Shown here: in pieces, positions 1 to 6,666 of the stretch | How positions within the stretch are numbered: position 1 is the first letter of the stretch | Layout: the number at the start of each line of letters is the position of its first letter | NCBI GenBank assembly: GCA_934511335.1 | Contig: CAKSWL010000027.1 | Coordinates: 1-14,569 of the forward strand | From: an uncultured Cloacibacillus sp. | GTDB lineage: Bacteria > Synergistota > Synergistia > Synergistales > Synergistaceae | Direction: 5' to 3' | Length of the DNA stretch: 14,569 bases | The notes under the pieces: model-generated | Told to the model about the DNA's origin: nothing | Database searches by the model: none | What the model saw: only the letters and a program-made list of their open reading frames with translations | Made by a program: the position numbers and the translations under genes

Positions 1-47
1 CCCGTACCATTTTCCTCGGCAGGGTTTCTTCCGAAGCATGATACGGG
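1..47 (-). terminator. Hairpin at window edge, possible terminator of the symporter gene
   Basis: On the minus strand the last 47 bases fold into a long hairpin. An outer 10-bp stem pairs CCCGTATCAT with ATGGTACGGG and includes one G-U pair. After a small asymmetric internal loop, an inner 6-bp stem pairs CTTCGG with CCGAGG around an 11-base loop. It lies about 30 bases past the symporter stop codon, where a terminator is expected. The window ends exactly at the base of the stem, so a following T-run cannot be seen and intrinsic termination is not proven. An unrelated structured RNA is possible but nothing supports it. Confidence 0.4.
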
Positions 48-76
48 CTAATGGACAAACCTTTTTAGCGTTTCTT

Positions 77-1708
77 CTAGACGCTTAGCTGATATTCTGA
101 AAACGCTCTATCGAGAATACGTATGCAGAAATACATTGCCGCCGCGCCAATAAAAATGCAGATCCAGTTTATCCACATTCCTACGCCGACAGAAAAGATC
201 AGCGAACCGGAAGCTCCGAGCATACAAGCGGTAAATACTTGACGGTCAATCTTTTGCCCGCTGTCGCTGAATCCCGGTAGCAAGTCTCTCTTTGCATTGC
301 CTTTGCAGGTGGCCGAGGAGACTAAGATTGTAAATACCAACGAGACAGCTACCCCCCACACGACGGGTAACGGCAGTTTCATGTTGATGGCGATGATCGC
401 CATAAGACCTCCGGAGACGATCCCGCTAAGGCAGCCGTTTCTCGTAGCCTTTTTCCAGAACATGCAGGACATAAGCGGAACAAAGAACGCCGAAGAGTAG
501 ACGTTGAAGCCCATCCCCATTATTGCCACGATCCCCTTGACTTTAAGTACGAAGAATATTGAGAGTCCGGCGATGATAAAGTTGATGACGCGGCAATAGA
601 GAAGTTTCTGTTTTTCCGTCGTTTCTTTGGACAGCGAGGGTTCAACAATGTCTACCATTACACAAAGGACGGAGGTGTTGAGGTTTGAGTCGATCGTAGA
701 GATGGTCATGGCGAGAGTTGCCGCGATAAAGAGGCCGACGAGGCCTGCTGGCAGTATCCTTGAAATGAGGGCGAGGATCACGCCGTCTTTATTTGAAGCG
801 ACAACGGATGGTTCGATGAGCATCGCCGCAGTAAGGCCGAAGAAAATCACTAGCCCGGCAAGTAGGGTACAGAAGGTGAAGCCAAGCATGCTTCCTTTGA
901 CGGCGGTCTTCTCATCTTTGGCGGTGATAAATCTTGTAAGGTGGTTTACGTCGCAGCAGGCCGCCAGTACACCGCTTAAAAGATAACCCAGCCACCAGAT
1001 GTTAGGTCTCAAAGAGAAATATTGTTCCGCATTCAGCGCGGCATGGATCGCCGTCGGTGTTGCCCCGCCGTATATTATTAGCATCGCCGGAATGACGATG
1101 AAGATGAGCGGCGTCATGATCAGCCATTGCAGCACGTCGTTGTGAACGACAGATACTAAGCCGCCGAGAGTTGTGTAGATGATAGTAATTGTCATGCCGA
1201 TAATGAGTGAAGCCTCAAAGGTTAGCCCGTATTTGTTAAATAGCAGATGTATGAGCAGTCCGACCGCCGCCATATTTCCGCTCATTATTGACAGCGCCAG
1301 CCACGCGCCGCCGAGTCCCGAAAGTTTTTTTAGCAGGGGGCTGTCGAATCTTTTGAGAAAAAGATCGCCTGAGCTGCGTATGTCTATGATGTTGGAACAT
1401 TTTTTAAGTTTCCGTGCAATTCCGGAAAGTATGGCTCCCCATGCACCGAGGCTGTAACATTGGCTGGAAATGAGAACCCCAGTCCCGCTGACGTAAGCTC
1501 CCGCACTGTACCCCATTAGAGCCCCAGAGCCCTTCATTGTCGCGCCCTGAGTACAGAGAGTGGAGAATATGCCAAAGGATTTGCCTCCCAGCAGAAAATC
1601 GTTGCTTTGCTTTGCCTTTCTGCTCCAGTAGACGCCATTGCCGATAACCGCCATAAAGTATATAACGATTACCATAATATCGGGATTTTTAACTACCAAA
1701 TAATCCAT
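77..1708 (-). CDS. Sodium:solute symporter (SSS family), probable importer of the reductase substrate
   Basis: This is a 543-residue polytopic membrane protein, the usual length for sodium:solute symporters of the PutP/SSS family, with about 13 hydrophobic segments. Family hallmarks are visible: a Gly-rich early helix with QGATMKGSGALMG near residues 54-66, YTTLGGLVSVVHNDVLQW near 178-195, and the sodium-site helix with TISTIDSNLNT near 335-345. An in-frame ATG 48 bases upstream exists, but the start at 1708 has a clear ribosome site (AAGGGAAG, about 7 bases away). The upstream extension is charged and not family-like, so 1708 is preferred. It is the last gene of the minus-strand cluster, 111 bases after the racemase-family gene. 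The family uses the Na+ gradient to import proline, other amino acids, sugars or carboxylates. The substrate here is inferred from neighbours: proline-like or N-substituted amino acid. Confidence 0.88.
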   Translation of the reverse strand: MDYLVVKNPDIMVIVIYFMAVIGNGVYWSRKAKQSNDFLLGGKSFGIFSTLCTQGATMKGSGALMGYSAGAYVSGTGVLISSQCYSLGAWGAILSGIARKLKKCSNIIDIRSSGDLFLKRFDSPLLKKLSGLGGAWLALSIMSGNMAAVGLLIHLLFNKYGLTFEASLIIGMTITIIYTTLGGLVSVVHNDVLQWLIMTPLIFIVIPAMLIIYGGATPTAIHAALNAEQYFSLRPNIWWLGYLLSGVLAACCDVNHLTRFITAKDEKTAVKGSMLGFTFCTLLAGLVIFFGLTAAMLIEPSVVASNKDGVILALISRILPAGLVGLFIAATLAMTISTIDSNLNTSVLCVMVDIVEPSLSKETTEKQKLLYCRVINFIIAGLSIFFVLKVKGIVAIMGMGFNVYSSAFFVPLMSCMFWKKATRNGCLSGIVSGGLMAIIAINMKLPLPVVWGVAVSLVFTILVSSATCKGNAKRDLLPGFSDSGQKIDRQVFTACMLGASGSLIFSVGVGMWINWICIFIGAAAMYFCIRILDRAFSEYQLSV

Positions 1709-1819
1709 AAAATCACTTCCCTTCTGTTTTTTTGTTTCTATTTCAAAAAACAACAAACCAACAGTACATCTCCGCAGAGATATACGATCTGTTTTATAAA
1801 ATTTGCTGAGATAGATCCG
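1709..1819 (-). other. Spacer with two small hairpins between racemase-family gene and symporter
   Basis: Read on the minus strand, GAGATA and TATCTC (1821-1826 and 1808-1813) form a 6-bp hairpin that overlaps the racemase stop codon. A second small hairpin, ATCTC-TGCG-GAGAT, lies at 1769-1782. A T-rich stretch follows before the symporter ribosome site. The structures are too weak to call a terminator; they could lower or stabilise the downstream message. I see no convincing promoter. Confidence 0.3.
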
Positions 1820-2830
1820 TTATCTCTTTATAAGGAATCCGTCTGCTAACTCGTCGCCTTCTTGCTGGATGAGCCAGTTGAAACCGGTTACATAGGAGCG
1901 CCCTTTTATGTAAGGGATAATGGTATCAAATTCGCCGACCTTTGGGCCGGGTTCATATGAACCGTTGAAAATACTGCCGGTGACGCCCGCGTGGTCGAAC
2001 CATACGCCGGGGGCGAGCTGCCGCCTGTCCGCCAGGCAGGCCAGACGCGCGCTTGTACCTGTACCGCAGGCGGAGCGGGCAAGCTGCCCCGCGGCCCAAG
2101 TGACCAGATTGCGTTTCGCCTCCCCCTGGGGAGCGTCCAAAGTGAATTCTGTGAGGATTATTTTATTCAGCGCCGGATTGGTCGGATGTTGGAATTTTAT
2201 CTGGTCGTTGACCGCGTCTCGGATCTCTATCCCTAACGGGATCATCTTTTTTATCTCATTTGGGGCGATATTGAAGCCGAACTGATCTGCGGGGACCATC
2301 GCCGTATAATTTCCACCAAAGGCGATATCAAGCTTGATTTTTTGACCAATGGACGGAAGAGTTATCTCTACATCTTTCATCTGTACGAAACAAGGAACGT
2401 TTTGCAGAATTACGTCCCCTACGACGCCGTTTCTTACCTCGACTTTGACTTTTACCAGCCCAGCCGGAGCTTCGAGAACTACGTAGGTATAGGGTTCTTT
2501 TTTCTCGATCATCCCTAAGTCTATTAGCGTACGTGAGACTCCTATTGAGCCGTGTCCGCACATGGAAACGCTGCTGTCGCTGTCCATAAAAACGATCCCG
2601 TAATGAGCTTCCGGGTTTACAGGGCGCGTCAAAAGAGCGCCGAACATGTTGTCATGTCCGTGTGGTTCCCACATTACAAAACGGCGAAAATCGTCATGGT
2701 TTTCTTTAAAATCCAGCCAGCGGTCGGCAAAAGTTTCTCCTTTAAGAAGCGGGCCGCCTCCAATAATTATTCTTGTCGGAGCACCGCTGGTATGTGTGTC
2801 TACAATTGCCGCCATGCGTTTTGCGTTCAT
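1820..2830 (-). CDS. Proline racemase / hydroxyproline epimerase family protein (copy 1, divergent active site)
   Basis: This 336-residue protein has the length and motif order of the proline racemase, 4-hydroxyproline epimerase and trans-3-hydroxyproline dehydratase family. Both catalytic thiols are present: Cys91 in SMCGHGSIG and Cys255 in ACGTGTSA. A Cys/Cys pair marks racemases and epimerases, whereas dehydratases carry Cys/Thr. Two usually conserved acidic positions are changed. The motif normally DRSPCGTG reads ARSACGTG, so the Asp four residues before the second Cys is Ala251. GEPTR near the N-terminus reads GAPTR (Ala17). In characterised proline racemase that Asp contacts the substrate amine, so altered specificity is likely (inference). 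The start at 2830 has GGGAGG eight bases upstream. It lies 23 bases after the AraC-type gene and is clearly homologous to, but well diverged from, the copy at 6667. Confidence 0.87.
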   Translation of the reverse strand: MNAKRMAAIVDTHTSGAPTRIIIGGGPLLKGETFADRWLDFKENHDDFRRFVMWEPHGHDNMFGALLTRPVNPEAHYGIVFMDSDSSVSMCGHGSIGVSRTLIDLGMIEKKEPYTYVVLEAPAGLVKVKVEVRNGVVGDVILQNVPCFVQMKDVEITLPSIGQKIKLDIAFGGNYTAMVPADQFGFNIAPNEIKKMIPLGIEIRDAVNDQIKFQHPTNPALNKIILTEFTLDAPQGEAKRNLVTWAAGQLARSACGTGTSARLACLADRRQLAPGVWFDHAGVTGSIFNGSYEPGPKVGEFDTIIPYIKGRSYVTGFNWLIQQEGDELADGFLIKR

Positions 2831-2853
2831 AACTTATACCTCCCTGTATAACA

Positions 2854-3699
2854 TCAATTTGTTTTGAATGTCGTATTAAACCTTACCGGCGATACGCCGG
2901 TGAGTTTTAAAAAGGTTCTTGAGAAATGACTCTGGTCCGCAAACCCCAGTTCGTAGGCGATTCCTAACAGTGATTCACCACGCAGTATCAATTCCTGTGC
3001 CCTATTTACACGAAGTTGTGTGACGTAGGCGTGAGGAGACATCCCCACTTCTTGTTTAAATAACCGAGTAAAATGAAAAGGGCTCAAGTTTACCTCTTTC
3101 GCTAGGTCTTCCAGACTAAGTGCGGCCATATAATTATCTTCCATGTATTTCATTATTCGCCTTATATATGGCGATGTTACCTGAAAACGCAGAAGAACAT
3201 TCTTGGATATTTCGGAGAGCATCGTCTCTGAAAGTGACCTCATGGCGTTGATTTTGTCTGTATCGCCGCTTTCAATGTTTCTCTGCTCGCGAACAAACTT
3301 TTCCCAAAGGCTTTTATCCGATATTTTTGAGATAGTGTTTTCTGCATCTTTTATCTTTGCGAGAACAGAATAATCAAGGAGACTCTCGTTTATCGTTGCC
3401 GTCCTGTAGTAACAAGCGTCGTTGATATGGGCCAGGTCGACCATATGGGGTATGTTATGGCCGATGATCAATATTTCTCCGGGGTGCAGGATCAAGGTGC
3501 CTCCATGGAATGAGATCGGCAGGCTCCCATCTTCCAGAGCGCTCATCGTAAAGGTATTATGAAAATGAGGTTTGGGAATACTTGATATCTGTAAGTCATT
3601 TGCAGACATCGCAGCCAGAAAACGCATCTCGTCACTAAGACGTGATTTCCAGTAACGTTTAACGATTTTTTTTACTTGGACGGAACGTTTCCCAGCCAT
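2854..3699 (-). CDS. AraC-family transcriptional regulator
   Basis: This 281-residue regulator has an N-terminal cupin-like sensor with PHFHNTF at about 44-50 and HPGEILIIGHNIPH at about 72-85. Its C-terminal AraC/XylS DNA-binding domain has two helix-turn-helix units, near 196-216 (LEDLAKEVNLSPFHFTRLFK) and 243-264 (SLLGIAYELGFADQSHFSRTF). The fold and length are typical of one-component regulators that bind a small molecule and activate a nearby catabolic operon. The start ATG has a GGGGGG ribosome site six bases upstream. The gene sits inside the minus-strand cluster between the GrdB-type gene and racemase copy 1. It probably senses the reductase substrate and controls this cluster and perhaps the divergent racemase gene (inference from position). 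It may be transcribed from its own promoter in the upstream spacer. Confidence 0.9.
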   Translation of the reverse strand: MAGKRSVQVKKIVKRYWKSRLSDEMRFLAAMSANDLQISSIPKPHFHNTFTMSALEDGSLPISFHGGTLILHPGEILIIGHNIPHMVDLAHINDACYYRTATINESLLDYSVLAKIKDAENTISKISDKSLWEKFVREQRNIESGDTDKINAMRSLSETMLSEISKNVLLRFQVTSPYIRRIMKYMEDNYMAALSLEDLAKEVNLSPFHFTRLFKQEVGMSPHAYVTQLRVNRAQELILRGESLLGIAYELGFADQSHFSRTFLKLTGVSPVRFNTTFKTN

Positions 3700-3741
3700 C
3701 TATATCCCCCCATACATTGAATTCCCGTGAAATAACAATGA

Positions 3742-3780
3742 GCATTTAGGTCCCGTAATAATATCACAGAACCTAAATGC
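3742..3780. repeat. Perfect 10-bp inverted repeat between grdB-type and araC-type genes
   Basis: GCATTTAGGT at 3742-3751 is matched exactly by its complement ACCTAAATGC at 3771-3780, separated by 19 bases. On the minus strand no T-run follows the second arm, which argues against a simple terminator. The spacer between the arms holds a promoter-like element, so an operator is the better reading. An RNA hairpin that protects or ends the upstream message is the alternative. Confidence 0.55.
3758..3766 (-). promoter_or_regulatory. Possible extended -10 promoter element of the AraC-type gene
   Basis: On the minus strand the bases read TGATATTAT, matching the extended -10 pattern TGnTATAAT with one mismatch. 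It lies about 60 bases upstream of the AraC-type start codon and exactly inside the loop of the 10-bp inverted repeat. There is no good -35 hexamer, which extended -10 promoters tolerate. If real, a protein bound to the repeat arms would cover the -10, allowing autoregulation. Confidence 0.35.
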
Positions 3781-3793
3781 GCTTATCGTCCGC

Positions 3794-5080
3794 CTATTTA
3801 GCCTCCTCAAGCAGTGAATGGAGAGCTTTCATAACAGTTGTTTTACGTGCCTCATATTCGGCCTTGGGGTTTGCATCTGGTGGTGCGAGAGGGTGAGGTA
3901 TGGCGTCGCCGTGTATGATCCTGTTGCTTCCAAATGTGTGTGCTATTGGGTCGATTGCCGTAACATGTGCGCAGGGGATTCCCGAACGTTCGACTTCCTT
4001 GGTGATCGCTGCTCCGCAACGTGTGCAGGATCCTCAAGTTGAGACCATGATTGCAGCGTCGACTCCCGCCTTATTCAGCATTTCCGCAATTGCTCGCCCA
4101 AAGGCTTCGCCATTCAGCAGGGAAGCTCCTGTGCCGGAGGTGCTGTAGAATAATTCGTGGACTTTGCCGATTTTTCCATTCTTTTCCAGGTCTCTTAAAA
4201 TGTCAAGCGGTACGATCCGGTTGGGATTTTCATAAGCAAAGCTGGTATCATATCCCCCGTGGACGGAGATTATCTTGCCTTTTTCAAGAGCATCAAGCCC
4301 TTTCATTGAGTATACGCCAAATTTTGTCGCCGCGGAGCCCTCTATGTGGTCGGGGTTTCCCGCCGGGACCATCCCGCCGGTCGTGAGCAGCGCGATGGTT
4401 GCTTTACTCATATCTTTGACGCTGGGAGCGGCTTCTACCTTCTCTGGAATTGGCTGTATATACTCGGAGGCGAATTCCCTGCCGGCTATTTTGTGGAGAA
4501 GCATTTCTACGGCACGTTTGCCGCCGCATTCCTTTAAATGGAAATTTTTTCTGAAACCTCTATGGAAATAGCCATTTTCATCGGCGCCGCTTATTGGTTC
4601 TTCGTGGAGAAGCTTTTTAGCCAAACGCACCATTTTCTCTAAAGCGTTTTTCATGTCACGCGCTGAGTCGCCTGTCTTTATGATAAAGACGTCCCTGCGG
4701 AACATCTCCACTGCGGGGCTTTCGACGTTCATGCCGGCAACGCCGGGGATGCCTAGGACCTTGGCTGCCTCTTTGATGATGTTCCCGCAGGCAAGACCGT
4801 AGCGTCCTGCATAAAACGAGGGCCCGGCTATGACGATGTCCGGCCGGTATTCTTCAAGAACGGCGTCAAACTTCTCCAAGACTTGTCCGGTATGGGTGGC
4901 AAAATAGTTATCTCCGCAGATGAAGGTGGCCACCACCTCCGCCTCGCCTCGAAAAAGATTATTGATCTGTAGTCCTGGGCCCACCGCGCCTTTTTTAATC
5001 TCGGGCTCGTAGTCTGCCGTCTCCTCCCCGCCGACACCGGCGAAGAACTGATTTATATAATGTAGTATTTTATATGTCAT
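3794..5080 (-). CDS. GrdB-type selenoprotein: substrate-specific component B subunit of a glycine/sarcosine/betaine-type reductase
   Basis: The gene encodes 428 residues when the in-frame UGA at 4034-4036 is read as selenocysteine (residue 349); a real TAG stop lies at 3794-3796. The N-terminus (YINQFFAGVGGEE, about 8-20, then GAVGPG) is typical of the GrdB/GrdF/GrdH gamma subunits. The residues around the UGA read VST-U-GSCTRCGA, the family redox motif UxxCxxCG. The 79 residues after it continue in family style (ERSGIPCAHVTAI, then AIPHPLAPP). Without readthrough the protein would lose its catalytic end. In known systems this subunit works with the pyruvoyl subunit, and the substrate carbon is passed to the selenium of GrdA and then to acetyl phosphate. 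GGAGGTG precedes the ATG at 5080. The gene starts 15 bases after the GrdE-type gene, so the two are co-transcribed. Which substrate it takes cannot be read from sequence, so no symbol is assigned. Confidence 0.92.
4004..4032 (-). promoter_or_regulatory. Candidate bacterial SECIS hairpin just downstream of the UGA
   Basis: One base after the UGA, the minus-strand message reads GATCCTGC, which pairs with GCAG-C-GATC after a 12-base loop. This gives an 8-bp stem with one bulged C. Bacterial selenocysteine insertion elements are hairpins inside the coding region immediately after the UGA, so position and size fit. An alternative 6-bp fold (CGTTGC with GCAGCG, triloop) competes in the same bases. 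Grd-type SECIS elements diverge from the Escherichia coli model, so this is a positional call. Confidence 0.4.
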
Positions 5081-5095
5081 TGTATAGACACCTCC

Positions 5096-6403
5096 TTACA
5101 TCCATTTGGCTGAGAGATTGCAAAGCCCGGCCTGAGCACAGGAACCGGTAACGTGAATCATCTCCGTATAGAAGTAATCGGGATCTTCCGGCTGATGGTC
5201 TATCGACACATGAAGTATCTCCAAGCTGGCTTCGTTGCCGATGAAGGTATCCATTTTTTGTGGGATAGCCAATAATTCATGGGTGTTTCCCACACTTACC
5301 ATTGCGTTACACTCTTTGACCCAATCTGCCAACCCTGGACTCTTGCCGTCCCTGCCCCCGAGCTCATCGGAAATGATGACCGTTTTGATCCCTGCATTCT
5401 CAAGGTTTTTCACATTCAGCATGATGTCCTCATCGGGGTTTCCATGTCCTTCCGTGACAAGTACCGCCCCGTTGGCCCCGAGCATTTTCGCGAGTTTTGT
5501 CGTAAAAAGAGAGTTGCGGATTTTGCCGGGCAGAGTCAGGACTTCGTTATGCGCGATAACGCCGAGAAAACGCACGTCTTTGCCGTGACGCCTGTAGAAT
5601 TCTTCGATCACTGGCGCGTTTTGTATTTCGTACATATACTGTTTATCCGAACATACGGTATTGTGCGATCCAACAAAAGATACAAGCGCGCCGTCTAAAA
5701 TCTCGTTGGGGTGAAGTATCGTCGGTATCATGGTTGCCCCGGCAAGTTGTCCATAAATATAGAAGTCTTTTATAAGCGGGTTCTGCGCCAGCATCTGCAT
5801 CACATATACTACGCCTGGCAGCGAGGGATCCGTTTCTGGCGTCTCGTAAACTGTTGTCTCATCGGGATTAATGTCTTTACAATGTTCGGCGAGATAAACG
5901 GCAAGGCGGAGGCCGGCTAGCTTACAGGCGTCGTCTACAGCCTGTGTGTCGTTTTTTTGCGCCTCCTCGTTTACCTGTACGTTCATCACGACGTTATACA
6001 AAACGGAGAAAGGACAGTATTCGGCGGCAGGCCCTGTCATATCAATAAATCCGCCGGTGCGGCAAACAGCGTTGGCGTCGTTGCTTTCCGTTACAACGAC
6101 AGCCGCACCTTTAAGAGCCAGCGTTTCGCCTATGCCGGCTTGCCTAAGTTCTCCGACAAATCCGGGGAACATAGCCCCCTCTTCGCCAATCTTACACCGT
6201 GGTTCGATCACATCTTTCACTGGCATGATGCGGATGCTCTCGCCAGGACGCGCGATGTGAAGGGTGATATTTTCAATATAGGGGTGAGTCCCGCAGGCTA
6301 CGACAGCCTCTATGGGGTTTATGTACAAGACGTTGTTGATCACCGTCGTTTTTTTGCCCCACTCGAGCCCCTTAATATTAAGGGTCTTAAAATCAAGTCT
6401 CAA
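5096..6403 (-). CDS. GrdE-type pyruvoyl-precursor subunit of a glycine/sarcosine/betaine-type reductase component B
   Basis: This 435-residue protein matches the GrdE/GrdG/GrdI alpha-beta proprotein family in length and throughout its sequence. The N-terminus is typical (MRLDFKTLNIKGLEWGKKTT), and AKMLGANGAVLVTEGHGNPDED and GIKTVIISDELGGRDG follow in the second half. In characterised homologues the precursor cleaves itself before a Cys near residue 240, which becomes an N-terminal pyruvoyl group that activates the substrate amine. The best candidate here is Cys251 in HNTVCSDK, predicting pieces of about 250 and 185 residues. The start is TTG at 6403: AGGAGGG lies six bases upstream, and the nearby ATG at 6408 hits a stop after one codon. 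It is the first gene of the minus-strand cluster, directly before its selenoprotein partner. The PrdA proprotein of D-proline reductase is related but much longer, so a Grd type is the better call. Confidence 0.9.
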   Translation of the reverse strand: MRLDFKTLNIKGLEWGKKTTVINNVLYINPIEAVVACGTHPYIENITLHIARPGESIRIMPVKDVIEPRCKIGEEGAMFPGFVGELRQAGIGETLALKGAAVVVTESNDANAVCRTGGFIDMTGPAAEYCPFSVLYNVVMNVQVNEEAQKNDTQAVDDACKLAGLRLAVYLAEHCKDINPDETTVYETPETDPSLPGVVYVMQMLAQNPLIKDFYIYGQLAGATMIPTILHPNEILDGALVSFVGSHNTVCSDKQYMYEIQNAPVIEEFYRRHGKDVRFLGVIAHNEVLTLPGKIRNSLFTTKLAKMLGANGAVLVTEGHGNPDEDIMLNVKNLENAGIKTVIISDELGGRDGKSPGLADWVKECNAMVSVGNTHELLAIPQKMDTFIGNEASLEILHVSIDHQPEDPDYFYTEMIHVTGSCAQAGLCNLSAKWM

Positions 6404-6465
6404 AACATTCCCTCCTTTGATTATGATCGCTGTAGGTCTGTATCCGGCCGATACGACACATATTA

Positions 6466-6508
6466 AAGATTATGAAAGAATGATAAGGTAATTTTTTTAG
6501 ATAATCTT
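6466..6508. repeat. 8-bp inverted repeat in the divergent spacer
   Basis: AAGATTAT at 6466-6473 is exactly complementary to ATAATCTT at 6501-6508, with centres 35 bases apart. Its right arm directly abuts the left arm of the larger inverted repeat. In such AT-rich DNA an 8-bp match could arise by chance. Confidence 0.35.
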
Positions 6509-6572
6509 GAATAATTTTGCTGTTAGTTTTTTTGTGGCTAAAATGAAATAGAAAAATACAGCAAAATAATTC
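6509..6572. repeat. 15-bp imperfect inverted repeat in the divergent spacer, candidate operator
   Basis: GAATAATTTTGCTGT at 6509-6523 and ACAGCAAAATAATTC at 6558-6572 are inverted copies matching at 14 of 15 positions, with centres 49 bases apart. They lie midway between the two divergent start codons. The wide spacing suits two half-sites for a looping or dimeric regulator such as the AraC-type protein of this cluster. A cruciform or RNA hairpin is the alternative. The match is better than expected from AT-richness alone because it includes the TTTGCTGT block. Confidence 0.5.
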
Positions 6573-6610
6573 AATACATTATATCAGTTCAAAAATAACA
6601 TAATTTCCAA

Positions 6611-6630
6611 CAAAGGGCCGTTGGCTTTTT
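6611..6630 (+). terminator. Weak terminator-like hairpin in the leader of racemase copy 2
   Basis: AAAGGGCC and GGCTTTTT can pair as an 8-bp stem with two G-U pairs around GTT, or CCAAC and GTTGG can form a 5-bp stem followed by CTTTTT. Either could attenuate transcription about 35 bases before the ATG at 6667, if the promoter lies upstream of it. The stems are short, so this is tentative. Confidence 0.25.
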
Positions 6631-6666
6631 ATGAGATGTATTGATATCCACGCGAGGTGAAATAAA

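Larger units (their letters stand above)
6404..6666. promoter_or_regulatory. AT-rich divergent control region between the reductase genes and racemase copy 2
   Basis: This 263-base spacer must hold both divergent promoters. I could not find a confident -35/-10 pair in either direction; TATATC near 6580 and CATAAT on the minus strand near 6470 are weak -10 candidates. It contains two nested inverted repeats (reported separately), a short GTATC-GATAC dyad at 6440-6454, and strong ribosome sites at both ends: AGGAGGG before the TTG at 6403 and GAGGTGA (6654-6660) before the ATG at 6667. No gene of useful size is seen in it. Confidence 0.6.

Noticed and set aside
1..76. A tRNA or other structured RNA at the left edge
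   Set aside because: The hairpin has no cloverleaf, T-arm or CCA-like pattern. Its position after the symporter stop suggests a terminator.
3711..3725. A word shared between the araC upstream region and 6568-6580 (ATTCAAT)
   Set aside because: Only about seven or eight AT-rich bases match, which is easily chance.
4034..5080. Reading the GrdB-type gene as a truncated 348-residue protein or pseudogene
   Set aside because: The UGA falls exactly at the family selenocysteine position, and the same frame continues with family-like sequence to a TAG at 3794.
3794..6403. Calling the reductase pair PrdA/PrdB (D-proline reductase)
   Set aside because: PrdA is much longer and PrdB much shorter (about 240 residues). 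The 435 and 428 residue sizes and the motifs fit the GrdE and GrdB types.
6600..6666. A sigma-54 promoter (TTGGCTTTTTATGAGATG) upstream of racemase copy 2
   Set aside because: The GG is present, but no GC occurs at the required distance for a -12 element.
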